64,000 nt of DNA. Origin: Limnoperna fortunei. Taxonomy: Eukaryota > Mollusca > Bivalvia > Mytilida > Modiolidae. A program made the position numbers and the translations under genes. The DNA lies in assembly GCA_944474755.1 (NCBI GenBank), contig OX104114.1:48611070-48675069 (forward strand), read 5' to 3'. Shown here piece by piece: positions 25,901-40,900 of the stretch. Position 1 is the first letter of the stretch, and every line of letters begins with the position of its first letter. The notes beneath the pieces are model-generated. The model was given only the letters and a program-made list of their open reading frames with translations. It did no database searches and was not told where the DNA came from.

Positions 25901-28900
25901 TTACATCAGATCACACTCTACTTCTTGACATTAATTTTCTAATGATATTCTATGACATGTCATAAACATTGCTTAAATTTTTTTATAATAGCCTCTAATT
26001 TGAATTATTGTTTTGCAAAGTTGACTTTTTAAAAGTGCTTTATAAGCCTATTTTGCTGGCTGATGATATCGTTGTGTATATATTATTGTGATATATTTAT
26101 ATTCAGGTTGCAAGAATAATTTATTTAAAGACAGTTTATTCCAAAAACATAACACATTACAGCTTATTAATTAACAAATATAAAATAAAACACACTCATT
26201 GTACAGAACAGAAAGATTTCTGACAATTATAAATTACTGATCTTGCTCATGTACTGCAGATAGAATGAGCTTGACTAAAACCTTAATTAAGGAAAAAACA
26301 TAGAAACCACTAAATATCTGACAAATAGCTGAAAAAGGTGTTTCTTCCATGTAAACAAACAAACACAATAAAATAAAACAATATATAAACTGCAAACTAG
26401 TATTGGAATCAGGAATCCAGGCAAATTTTCTGATACCCATATTAAGATAAATGTATCTAAAACTGTTTTTTAAACCAAGTAACACAACTACCAAATATAA
26501 AGCTATCAATTTAGCAGAACACATGTTTAACAAGTTACCAGTCTGACATAATACTATGTGTGGTGGGTTATAACAAGTTACCAGTCTGACATACTACCAT
26601 GTGTAGTGGGTTATAACAAGTTACCAGTCTGACATACGACGATGTGTGGTGGGGTTATAACAAGTTACCAGTCTGACATACTACCATGTGTAGTGGGTAA
26701 TAACAAGTTACCAGTCTGACATACTACCATGTGTGGTGGGTTATAACAAGTTACCAGTCTGACATACTACCATGTGTAGTGGGTAATAACAAGTTACCAG
26801 TCTGACATACTACCATGTGTAGTGGGTAATAACAAGTTACCAGTCTGACATACTACCATGTGTGGTGGGTTATAACAAGTTACCAGTCTGACATACTACC
26901 ATGTGTAGTGGGTTATAACAAGTTACCAGTCTGACATACGACGATGTGTGGTGGGGTTATAACAAGTTACCAGTCTGACATACTACCATGTGTAGTGGGT
27001 TATAACAAGTTACCAGTCTGACATACTACCATGTGTGGTGGGTTATAACAAGTTATCTGTCTGACATACTACCATGTGTGGTGGGTTATAACAAGTTACC
27101 AGTCTGACATACTACCATGTGTAGTGGGTAATAACAAGTTACCAGTCTGACATACTACCATGTGTGGTGGGTTATAACAAGTTATCTGTCTGACATACTA
27201 CCATGTGTGGTGGGTTATAACAAGTTACCAGTCTGACATAATACTATGTGTGGTGGGTTATAACAAGTTACCAGTCTGACATACTACCATGTGTAGTGGG
27301 TTATAACAAGTTACCAGTCTGACATACTACCATGTGTGGTGGGTTATAACAAGTTTCATAGTCTGACATACTACCATGTGTGGTGGGTTATAACAAGTTA
27401 TCTGTCTGACATACTACCATGTGTGGTGGGCTATAACAAGTTACCAGTCTGACATACTACCATGTGTGGTGGGTTATAACAAGTTATCTGTCTGACATAC
27501 TACCATGTGTGGTGGGCTATAACAAGTTACCAGTCTGACATACTACCATGTGTGGTGGGTTATAACAAGTTACCAGTCTGACATACTACCATGTGTGGTG
27601 GGTTATAACAAGTTATCAGTCTGACATACTACCATGTGTGGTGGGCTATAACAAGTTACCAGTCTGACATACTACCATGTGTGGTGGGTTATAACAAGTT
27701 ACCAGTCTGACATACTACCATGTGTGGTGGGTTATAACAAGTTACCAGTCTGACATACTACCATGTGTGGTGGGCTATAACAAGTTACCAGTCTGACATA
27801 CTACCATGTGTGGTGGGTTATAACAAGTTACCAGTCTGACATACTACCATGTGTGGTGGGTTATAACAAGTTATCTGTCTGACATACTACCATGTGTGGT
27901 GGGTTATAACAAGTTACCAGTCTGACATACTACCATGTGTGGTGGGTTATAACCAGTTACCAGTCTGACATACTACCATGTGTAGTGGGTTATAACAAGT
28001 TAACAGTCTGACATACTACCATGTGTGGTGGGTTATAACAAGTTATCTGTCTGACATACTACCATGTATGGTGGGTTATAACAAGTTACCAGTCTGACAT
28101 ACTACCATGTGTGGTGGGTTATAACAAGTTACCAGTCTGACATACTACCATGTGTGGTGGGTTATAACAAGTTACCAGTCTGACATACTACCATGTGTGG
28201 TGGGTTATAACAAGTTACCAGTCTGACATACTACCATGTGTGGTGGGTTATAACAAGTTACCAGTCTGACATACTACCATGTGTGGTGGGTTATAACAAG
28301 TTACCAGTCTGACATACTACCATGTGTAGTGGGTTATAACAAGTTACCAATCTGACATACTACCATGTGTGGTGGGTTATAACAAGTTACCAGTCTGACA
28401 TACTACCATGTGTGGTGGGTTATAACAAGTTATCTGTCTGACATACTACCATGTGTGGTGGGTTATAACAAGTTACCAGTCTGACATACTACCATGTGTG
28501 GTGGGTTATAACAAGTTATCTGTCTGACATACTACCATGTGTAGTGGGTGATAACAAGTTTCATAGTCTGACATACTACCATGTGTAGTGGGTTATAACA
28601 AGTTACATAGTCTGACATACTACCATGTGTGGTGGTTTATCAGTGGAATTACCTTGATGACTGACAATCACAGATTCCTCCATGTTTCTCCAGTTCCTGC
28701 AGAATTACATCTTTGTTGGCAAACTGTGTGGTGGACTGTAAAACCATAAAGTTTTTGACATGTATTGCTGATTGACTTAAAGTATTCTAATGGTACATGT
28801 ATTTGTACTGACTGACATGTATTGCTGATGGAGTCGGACAGTAACCCATTTATATTTTTTACTGTTTAATGTTAATGGAGTTAAATACTGTTAGTCATTA

Positions 28901-31900
28901 TATCAAAGTAGTGTAAGGTTTCTTTACAGACTGACTTTTTAGCGCTGATGAAGTAAAAACACTGTAGTGTATGCGTTGAATTTTTTTAAATAAAAAAAGT
29001 CCTTAAATGGGCTGGTTACAAACCACTAAAATGAGAAGTGCCTTATTAAATGGGGAATGGTTTAAAATGAAGCTGATACAAAGGTATGGATGTAGAAAAC
29101 TGTAAAGGCATTGATTACTAAAAAAGTAAAATTTGCTGTAACATGGAAAAATGTGAAAACATTCCTCAACTTTTCCATAAAAGAAGTCTGTCCATGAAGT
29201 TTTAAGAGATCAGGTTGAAAACTGTAAAAATTGATAAAATTGAATAAGTTCCCAAGTCTGGAAAAATGTGAAAAAATTTCTGTAGATAGAGTCGATTACA
29301 CCAAACAAGAACCCCTATTTTAATCACCTGACTTTTTAATAACTAACCATACAATAAGCTAGGTTTGCACTTTGTGCAACCAAATTTATATGTGCTCTGG
29401 GATACTAGTGCTCTCCGATACTACATAGCTACAATAATGTAGCTTCAAAGAGGTTCCATTACTCGTAATGGAGCAAAAACACTCTTATATGTGATCTGGG
29501 ATACTAGTGCTCTGTGATACTACAATGTATAAAATAATATGTGCTCTGGGATACTAATGCTCTTTGATACTACAATGTATTTATATGTGCTCTGGGATAC
29601 TAGTGCTCTGTGATACTACAATGTATTTATATGTGCTCTGTGATACTACAATGTATTTATATGTGCTCTGGGATACTAGTGCTCTTTGATACTACAATGT
29701 ATTTATATGTGCTCTGGGATACTAGTGCTCTGTGATACTACAATGTATTTATATGTGCTCTGGGATACTAGTGCTCTGTGATACTACAATGTATTTATAT
29801 GTGCTCTGGGATACTAGTGCTCTGTGATACTACAATGTATTTATATGTGCTCTGGGATACTAGTGCTCTGTGATACTACAATGTATTTATATGTGCTCTG
29901 GGATAATAATGCTCTTTGATACTACAATGTATTTATATATGTGCTCTGGGATACTAGTGCTCTTTGATACTACAATGTATTTATATGTGCTCTGGGATAC
30001 TAGTGCTCTTTGATACTACAATGTATTTATATGTGCTCTGGGATACTAGTGCTCTGTGATACTACAATGTATTTATATGTGCTCTGGGATACTAGTGCTC
30101 TGTGATACTACAATGTATAAAATAATATGTGCTCTGGGATACTAATGCTCTTTGATACTACAATGTATTTATATGTGCTCTGGGATACTAGTGCTCTGTG
30201 ATACTACAATGTATTTATATGTGCTCTGTGATACTACAATGTATTTATATGTGCTCTGGGATACTAGTGCTCTTTGATACTACAATGTATTTATATGTGC
30301 TCTGGGATACTAGTGCTCTGTGATACTACAATGTATTTATATGTGCTCTGGGATACTAGTGCTCTGTGATACTACAATGTATTTATATGTGCTCTGGGAT
30401 ACTAGTGCTCTGTGATACTACAATGTATTTATATGTGCTCTGGGATACTAGTGCTCTGTGATACTACAATGTATTTATATGTGCTCTGGGATAATAATGC
30501 TCTTTGATACTACAATGTATTTATATATGTGCTCTGGGATACTAGTGCTCTTTGATACTACAATGTATTTATATGTGCTCTGGGATACTAGTGCTCTTTG
30601 ATACTACAATGTATTTATATGTGCTCTGGGATACTAGTGCTCTGTGATACTACAATGTATTTATATGTGCTCTGGGATACTAGTGCTCTGTGATACTACA
30701 ATGTATTTATATGTGCTCTGGGATACTAGTGCTCTTTGATACTACAATGTTTTTATATGTGCTCTGGGATACTAGTGCTCTGTGATACTACGTTGTACAT
30801 ATGTATTAATATGTGCTCTGGGATACTAGTGCTCTGTGATACTACAATGTATTTATATGTGCTCTGGGATACTAGTGCTCTGTGATACTACAATTTACTT
30901 AATACTAGTGCTGTGTGATAATATAATGTATTTATATGTGCTCTGGGATACTAGTGCTCTTTGATACTACAATGTATTTATATGTGCTCTGGGATACTAG
31001 TGCTCTGTGATACTACAATTTACTTAATACTAGTGCTGTGTGATAATATAATGTATTTATGTCTAATTTGTGATACTCAAAGGAATGTACAAGTCCCTTG
31101 TGATTTATAATTAAATTGAAATCTTTGTTCAGACTAAAATGAATTTAAGTACTTTGTGATACTACTGGTTACTTTATACTTACATTAAAAGCCAACTTTT
31201 CTAGGAAGTGAGAAATACCAGATGGATATGCTACTTCATATCGAGATCCAGAGTTAATTACCACTACAAAGAAAATCAAAGATCAACCCACAAACCAATT
31301 TCTACATGTACTTAAGACTTTTTAAAGCACAGGAATTCAATTAAAATGTATTCATTTGTATTTTTTGCAAGAAAACCACAAACATAGGCAAGCTCAGTTG
31401 GAAATCTGATCTGCCCTGCCCCATTATCAAAACTACAGATTTAAAACAAGTACCAAAGTGCCATAAAATAAGCCTGTTGAAAATTTTGGTAAATGGTTGA
31501 AAATTTTGACAGACAAGTGTTGTGTACATGTAGTAAGTTGCAGGAATTTTTATAACCCAAATGAATTTGATAATCTGCCAATTGAATACAAAAGGATTAT
31601 GTGGCATTTTCAATTATCTCACAGGAACCGGCATATACTGGATTTGAAAACCAGCCACATTAATAGTAAGTTACAGGGCATTTAAATCATGGTAACCCTT
31701 TATTACCATTATGATAATCTGCCAATTAAATTCCTTTTGCAGGACATTTGCAAGTTCCTTGAATTTGTGTTTAAAACATGAAATGAATACATAGAGGACA
31801 AATATGTTCATTTGTGAACAACAATTGTTTTGATACAACTGTTTATGTTGAAACATGATTTTACACAGTTTGACTCATTGACATGGCTCACTTTATAAAA

Positions 31901-34900
31901 TTTACATCCCCATAAAAAGTTTCATGAATATAAGACAACAACTGTTTAATTTAGACAACGGACAAGATAAATTTACCATTTTTTGTATGAAGGGGCATAA
32001 CTCTGAACTGCCTGAAGCAATTTGGCTGGTTATCAAACTTGGCTGATATATATATTTTGCCCATTAACATTTTCCACATTCATTAATTTTAGATGACAAC
32101 TGTTTGAGATAGACATTAGACAAGGCGAATTTGCCATTTCTTTTAAATAAAGGGCCATACATGTAACTCTGAAGTGGCTGGAGCAATTTGGCTGGATATC
32201 GAACATGGCCAAGATATTAAACTCATAAACATTTTCCCCCAAGTTTAATGAAGGTCAGACAACAACTGTTTGAATTAGAGAGTGGACAAGGCGAATTAGC
32301 CATTTTGTATATAAATAAAGGTCCATTGTTCTGAAGTGGCTGAAGCAATTTGGCTGGATACCAATCTTAGTCGATATATTATGCCCATAAACATTTTCCA
32401 CAATTTTCATGAAGATCAGACAACAACTGTTTGAGTTAGAGTGCAAACAAGGTGAATATGCCATTTTTGTATAAAAAAAGAGCCATAACTCTGAAGTGGC
32501 TGAACCAATTTGACTGGTTATTGAACTTTCCTGCAAAATTATGCATAAATAAATATTTGTGCATAATTTCATGAAGGTCGGACAAGAACTGTTTGAGTCA
32601 GAGAGCTGACATCGCTGTGGATGCTTCCACGCCTGCCATGTGTGTTCCAATAATATACCTGTCTTTGACAGGCGTATTAAAATTCATTTTGGCTAAAATA
32701 CATTTGTCAAATAATGTTATATTGAAATGGAAAATGCATGTCAAAACAAATTTATAGTATAAAAAAGACACAAGACAAAATGTTAGAGTTACCAAAAGTA
32801 ATATATCCATAGCAGGGATCGACATTAACGGTAGTCCGATTGTCCGGGACAAGTAAAAATACAATTCGGACAAGTAAAAAGCTTGTTTCAGTTGCCCGAT
32901 CTGACAAGTGAAAATAAAATCAAATTTATCTAGAACAATCGTAAATTTTTAAAAAGTCCTTTAAGCGGCAATTCTCGCATTAATTGTGTTAAAAATAAAA
33001 CCCTGCATTGCGACCAAAATTCCCCTTTTCTAAATATAAACACGCGTCACTTAACAATAACCAATGAAATCCCGTTTCTTACTTATTATAAATAATCATC
33101 CAATGAAATCGTTGATGCTAATTTTATATCGGCCTTTCTGGAAAAATGTTCTAAAATAACTACGATACAACTGTCGGATGTTTTAGACTAAAACAATTTA
33201 TTTCAATAAAATAATGAAATGAATGAATTAATTGTCGTTTTATTGATACAAATAAATGGAAAGAAGTTCGATTTCTGTCATAAAATTTTCATAACTTGTT
33301 AAATTTGGCCAACAATTTATAATTTTAAATACGTACGTCGTGTCATCTTAATTGACATTTCGTGCCACTTGTCAGTGTCAGGTTCAGAAAAAAAATAATA
33401 TAAAAGTCGAATTTCGATGCAGTTGAGTCAAACACCACTTCCAGTCACCAAAATGGGTTGTTTAATTTGGACAAGTACTTTGTACTTTCGGACAAGTAAA
33501 ACCTGACTGTTACTTGTCCGAATGGACAAGTAGGTTTTACAGTTAATGTCGATCCCTGCATAGTTTTAAATCAAGAGTATATTACATAGGTATTACCTAT
33601 TATATGATATTATCATGTGAATATTTCTGGATTGGCCTAATTATTGGTCCAAGGCTTGCTGTATTGGCCTGAGGTGCAGGACAATACAAGTGGCTAAGGA
33701 CCAATAACTAGGCAACTACAGAAATAATCACCTAATATCTTATAAATAAACTAGTCAAAATAAATCATGCCAATACAGGTTGGAATCAGGCCAATATCTA
33801 TATTCAACAAAGTTACTTCCTTATTGGACTGGTTCAGCAAAATATATCATATCTGATATCGGCAGTTTAACTGTTGTATCATATTATAGGAGTTAATTAA
33901 TAACGCAAATAAAACTTTAAATGCATATAATATGATCATATTTAATTTTTGATTGTTCATTTTTCTTCTTTTACTCCACATTTAGTTAATGTTCAGCTAT
34001 ATCATGGCATCAAAGTATTATTGGGTGAGGAACCCAGAGTACCTGGAGAAAACACCCTATGTTCAGTACCACAAGTGTGGACACAGAAAAACGTCTTGCC
34101 TGCATTCAGCATCAGTAGCGAAAATAAATTTCGCCATAAGCATTACCTAAATAGCATTTAATATCAGCAGCTGCCTGTATACCAAATATTGTCACCATAC
34201 CATGCATAGTTACAGAGGAACTGTCCTCATACAAAAACTTTAACATAGTCGCTGGACTGTGAAATTGAGGTCAAGGTCAACTGACACCTACCAGACAGTC
34301 ATGTACTAGTCATCAGCAACCTATACACCAAATATTTTCATCCTACCATGCATAGTTACAGAGGAACTGTCGTAACCCAAAATCTTTAACGTAGTCGCTG
34401 GACCGTGAAATTGAGGTCAAGGTCAGGTGGAACCTACCAGACAGTCATGTACTATTCATCAGCAACCTATATACCAAATATTGTCATCCTACCATGCATA
34501 GTTCCATAGAAACTGCCGTAACCCAAAAACTTTAACGTAGTCGCTGGACCGTGAAATTGAGGTCAAGGTCAGGTGACACCTACCAGACAGTCATGTACTA
34601 GTCATCAGCAACCTATATACCAAATATTGTCATCCTACCATGCCTGGTTACAGAGGAACTGTCGTAACCCAAAAACTTTAACGTAGTCGCTGACCGTGAA
34701 ATTGAGGTCAAGGTCAGGTGACACCTACCAGACAGTCATGTACTAGTCATCAGCAACCTATACACCAAATATTTTCATCCTACCATACGTAGTTACCGAG
34801 GAACTGTCGTAACCCAAAAACTTTAACGTAGTCGCTGGACCGTGAAATTGAGGTCAAGGTCAGGTGACACCTACCAGACAGTCATGTACTAGTCATCAGC

Positions 34901-37900
34901 AACCTATATAACAAATATTGTCATCCTACCATGCGTGGTAACAGAGTAACTGCCGTAACCCAAAAACTTTAACATAGTCACTGGACCATGAAATTGAGGT
35001 CAAGGTCAGGTGACACCTACCAGACAGTCATGTACTAGTCATCAGCAACTTATATACCAAATATTGTCATCCTACCTTACGTGATTACAGAGGAACTGTC
35101 GTAATCCAAAAACTTCAACATAGTCGCTGGACCGTGAAATTGAGGTCAAGGTCAGGTGACACCTACCAGACAGTCATGTACTAGTCATCAGAAACCTATA
35201 CACCAAATATTGTCATCCTACCATGCGCAGTTACAGAGGAACAGTCGTAACCCAAAAACTTTAACATAGTCGCTGGACCATGAAATTGAGGTCAAGATCA
35301 GGTGACAGATGACTGACTGGCAAGTACTCATCATAAGCTACCTCTGGACCAAATTTGATGGACCTAGGGCTTCGGCTTACAAATATATGAAGCAAGATGT
35401 CAAGTTTTTACGCCGCCGCCACCGCCGGATTCCCATAAATATGTCTCGCCTCCAGCGCCTTTTGTTGCAGGCGAGACAAAAACTGGCTTATCCTTGTCAA
35501 TTAAGATTGGAATTCAGTACACCGTGACAGCAGTGAGACTGGAACCATCCGGCCAGCAACCTCAGTTTTGACAAGTATGTGATCAATAGTAGATGACCCT
35601 TTAATTTATGTAAATGGGGTGGGTCCTTCTCGAGAGCCATTTCAAAAAATCATTGCATTGAAATTTTGCAGCATTGTTTTCAAAATACATGAAAATCTTA
35701 TTATTTTCACTATATTTAGCTCAAATATTGATATTACATCTACGATATACTGTATAACTGAAAACTTGACAATTGATTAAAAACATAAATCCAATTACAA
35801 TTTGGGATATAAACTAAACAAAATATTCAAGTAAGAAATAAGTCCTTTCAACAACTCCTGAAAAAGCGCCACTGATGAGTCTTGATTGGACAATACGCAT
35901 GTCTGGCACAGTAAATTTTATTAACTTTAATATCTTTGATATTTTATTAAGAAACAAAATAAACAAACTTCTAAATGCTACATTTTTGTGCTTAATAACT
36001 GATATGTCCTTCCCTTTGTCACAGAATGGCAAAGTTGTGTTGTGGAAAAACCCAAATATCATGATGGAAGTATAGATGGACACCCCCATTACTATATACC
36101 GCACCGACCTTTCATAATAAGGGGGTATAAAAAAACGTTTTTAAAGAAAATTTTCAATGGGGTCCTGTGGTGGCCACCACTTTGAATTTCATATTAGCAT
36201 AAAAAACATAAACTTTATAGATAACCATCCAATGAATACTGATGATAAGTTTTGTTTCCATTAGTTAACCATCCAATGAATATTGATGATAAGTTTTGTT
36301 TCCATTAGTTAACCATCCAATGAATATTGATGATAAGTTTTGTTTCCATTAGTTAACCATCCAATGAATACTGATGATAAGTTTTGTTTCCATTAGTTAT
36401 TTCATTTTAAATAAGAAGCCTTGTTAAACATTTTAAATAAGAAGCCTTGTTTAACATTTTCCAAAAGGTCCTATGTTAAATTAAATTCTGCTGTGTTGGC
36501 ATTTTTTATTTGCATTAGAATAAAAAACTTAAAATTTATAGAGAAACATCCAATGAATGATGGTGAATAGGGTCCTATTTTAACTAAGTCTGCAATGGCA
36601 GCCATTTTGAATTTCAGATTGGCTCAAATTTTTTTTTTAACAATTTCCACAAGTTAACACACTAAAAATGGATTCGTCAATGGTCATCCTACCTCCCACT
36701 GTGCTGTACTGTCCAAACTTATTCTCTGTTGCGACTCTCATTCCATTTTCTAATACTGTTACTTCTGTCTCAGTTTGGTGGTCTGTTTTTGAAGCATATT
36801 TAAGTGGAGGTAACCCTGGCAAAGGTTGTGACAGTGGAATATTGAATATATCTCTGTTTCCATGGCTACTACTACAAAATGTTCGCCCAGCTGGTCTGTA
36901 AAAGGAAAATATGTATTAAATACTGATAATTGTTATAAAAATACCAATAAATTTGTTCTCATGATCAGGTATCAAACATATGCTCTATCTTGTTTTCATA
37001 AAGGTCGCTATACTGTAAACTAAAAAGAACATGCCTAGATTCTTTAAGAGAAACTAAGGTATCAGGATTAAAGATTAATATAGCTAAAACAAAACTAGTA
37101 TGGATAGGAAGTAAAAAATACACTGAGCAAATTTTGTGTCCTGAAATAAATCTTAACTGGTCCTGTTCAAACTTAAGGGTTTTAGGGTTAAATTTTTCTT
37201 TAGATTTAGATACTATGCTCAATTTAAATTTCAGAGAAAAAATCATTGATATTTCCAAAGTGCTAAAAAGTTGGCAGCATAGAAAGCATACTCTGATTGG
37301 GAAGATCACAGTCATTAAGACCCTTGAACTCCCTAAACTAATCCACTTGCTTACCTCTCTGCCTAATATAACTGAATCTATGCTGAATGAAATCAACAGA
37401 GTATTTTTTAACTTTATATGGGATGGGAAAACTGAAAAGATCAAGCACAATACACTTATTGCACACAAAAATGAGGGAGGGCTGAAAATGGTCCATGTAG
37501 AATCCTTTAACTTATATCTTAAAATTGGTTGGGTGAAAAGATTCTTTGCAAATTTAAGTAGGGACTGGCAAAAAATTTTAAAACTGACATTAAATAGTTT
37601 TGGAGGTGAAAGATGCTTTTCATTACAAAATTTTAAACCATTAGAAATCAGTTATAAATTTGTCAATCCTTTCTGGAAGGACGTCTTTTATGCCTTACAT
37701 TTATCTAAGCCACATGTTAAAAATGAACTAAAGGAGTGTCTCTCTCTTGATATTTTAAATTTCATACACAACAGAGGATTTTCCTCTGTATAACCGATGA
37801 GGTGAGGCTTTTTTATGCCTTACATTTATCTAAGCCACATGTTAAAAATGAACTAAAGGAGTGTCTCTCTCTTGATATTTTAAATTTCATACACAACAGA

Positions 37901-40900
37901 GGATTTTCCTCTGTATAACCGATGAGGTGAGGCTGGTATACAAAACCTCTGTCACATTGTAGACTTTCATAAGAGAGTCTTTCTCACATTTGAACAAATA
38001 AAACAAAGGGTTCAGACAAATAATTATATGTGATATTACATTTTGATATCCAATATCCCTATAGAGATAAAAAAAAAAGTGTATACAGGATAACACTGAC
38101 ATTGACTTTACTGCAAACTTTACCATAAAGGATATTTTTTAGAGAAATTTACTTTCAGTTAAAATATCAGATTCATTTATGACAATATTATTGAAAGGCA
38201 TGTTTATTCTCCAGTAGAAAAATTTGCAAAGTGGGAAAAAGAACTGCACACTAGCATTGAAGATTTCAAAAAATATTTTTGTATGCTTCAAAAGTGTTGC
38301 AGAGATACATACCTCTATAATCTTACATAGAATTATTCCAACCAATACTTTTTTATTTAAAATTAAAATCAAATACACAAAACTGTGCACTTTCTGTGGA
38401 TGTGAAGAGGAAACTATATTGGACATTTATTTTATGACTGTCAAGTGACATCTGTATTTCTCAACCTGTTCTTTGATAGCGTGAAACATTTCTTCGTTAA
38501 TATTGAAGTTAACAAAAGGAACTTATTTTTAGGTATTGTAGAAGAAAGCCTACTTTTGAATTTTCTAATAATTTTTTTCAAAAAGTATATATATAAATGC
38601 AAACTAGAAGGAAAACTTCCAAAGCCACCTGAACTGAGAAATAGATTGAAATATTTTTATAGCTTAGAATTATACACAGCTAGACAGCACAACAATGTTT
38701 CTGCACTGGAAAAAATTTGGGCTCCTATCAAAGTTATTTATCCTGAATGGTAGTTTCTTAAAAACCAAAAATACCCTCCTTGATTCATTTGGTAAACAGA
38801 CCAAACAACATTGAATCAAAACAATTTTTTTTCTTTTGATATATTCATCTATCTATTTTCTATTTATATCCTATAAAGAGAACTAAAAAAAGAAAGGAAG
38901 GGATAGACTAGTGAAAGTGTATTTGTGTGTGGGTGTGTGTGTGAGAGAGAGACAGAGAGAGAGAGAGAGAGAATAATATATATACATATATATAATTAAT
39001 CAATACATTGTATTTCTTATGTAAAATAATAGTCAACTGTCATTGACTTTTCTTTACACCCTGTACACCTTAGTTAGGTGGTGCTGTAAGGGTGATGTAA
39101 AAGCCTGACTATTGAAGAAAAAAAATTTAAAAAAAATAGCATGCCTAATTATCACGATTATATAACAACCAATTATCAAATTGTCATTTTGGGCAATTTG
39201 AAACCTTAAAGGAATTCAGGGTTTAAAGTTAACATTATTTTTTAGTCTAAAATGACAGTTATAAATGTATGGCAAAATAGCTGCAGTTTTTCTTGGCAGC
39301 AGCTGCAGCATTTGAAAATCTCTCTTATCATAGCCATTATCATTTATCTTTTTTTCATGATGTCGATTGATATGTGCAAGTTTTAAAATAAGCCCATTAC
39401 CTGTGTAAAATTTTTTGTACAAATTATAAAGTGTAAAACATCGTGAAGACTTTGCCATTGATAACTGAGCATGCATAGAAACATTTTTGTTTTCAATTTG
39501 TAATTTATTATTCTATCAACTGTGAAATTTTAGCACAATATGACTAATTAATAACAAATAAACCAAAAGACAGGCCCATTGATTAAGCACACTTGAGTGT
39601 GACATTTGAATCACAAAACTATGCAACAGCCAAAAAGAAAATCATGAAAATCAAAAGAATTTATTAAGATGAAATCTAGCCCTTTGATACAATTTCAGGA
39701 AAAAGGATCCGATGTACTCGCATGTAGTCTATAAAAAAGTCGGGTGTATAAGGTGTTCTGTTTGCTATTGCTGACTTAAACCAGCAATTTGTGGTACAGG
39801 ATTGATCGAAGTAGGTTGAATAAAGGCCTGCATCAAGGAGATTCTTTATTTGTATCAGGTAAATAGATTTTCAAGGAAGAAACAAAACCTTTAATATTTC
39901 TATACTTTTAGCATACTTGCCAATTTCTGATAATTTCGCCAAGGGGTATGGGGACCGCTATTAAAGTCCGCAGTGGGTCCTAGGAAAAGCCTTGGTGGGG
40001 TGCAGAGGGGGTGAAGACCCCCCCCCTTGAAACAAATGATTTTAGAGAAATTCAATGGTATTTGAGAAGGTCTCCAGGTTTCTTTTAGCTGACATACTCA
40101 TGTATTTTGTTAATGCAGGATTAGAAAGGCTGTTTTAACCAACATTTTATAATTATTCCTGAAAAAAGAAGAAATCCCTGAGATTCCAACAACCTACCCG
40201 GTAGCCTGGACACGGTTAACAAATTCCAGATGTTCCGGGCAAAATCGGGAGCATTGGCATGCATGTTTTAGTAAGCAGAAAATGTCAGACCATGTTTTTA
40301 GCAGGATAGAAAAGACATGTTCAAGCTTTCTGTACTGAAGCAAGGAGTGTACTATTTTTGGTAATCTGCATTTGCATGTTATAAATTTTCCTGGTGTATA
40401 AAGTATTTACAGAATATTATTTTGGTGTCTGCAATTGTACTTGTGTATTATTGGAGGTACATGTCCAATCAGTCAAAATACAGATTCTTTTTACAGATTA
40501 GAAAATTAAAATAGATGGTCATCATTTGGAAACAATCAAGTTGTAGAGGACTGTGAGGAAGATTATGTAACTGGTTCGTAACAATCTTCAATTACAGTGA
40601 AATGTTATGGTGAAAAATAGGGCATTTAATGATATGGGACATTGAATGATACCCCACCACATTGGATTGTTTTTAATATTCATGAATACATTTTACTGAA
40701 TTACATATCTGTCTACAGGAACAGCTGAGCATGATAACAGTCCATCTCAGAAGACAATTTTTACCTTGACCCTGGTCTTCTGGACCTATAAAATTATTTC
40801 AAATTAGCTCAACTCAAAAACTACAAATGGGATTTTGCTGAAAATTCAACCTGATCTTCACTTTATAGTAATTAACTGATGTGCAAAGTTTTAAAAAAAT

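Noticed and set aside
238..31070. CRISPR-like repeat-spacer arrays
   Set aside because: The repeats are directly adjacent with no unique spacers, units vary by point changes, and the context is an animal intron.
15546..35527. Similar ORFs [20 protein letters not shown] at 15546 and 35309 as a gene family
   Set aside because: Both are the right-hand non-coding part of one TIR element; the similarity is repeat homology.
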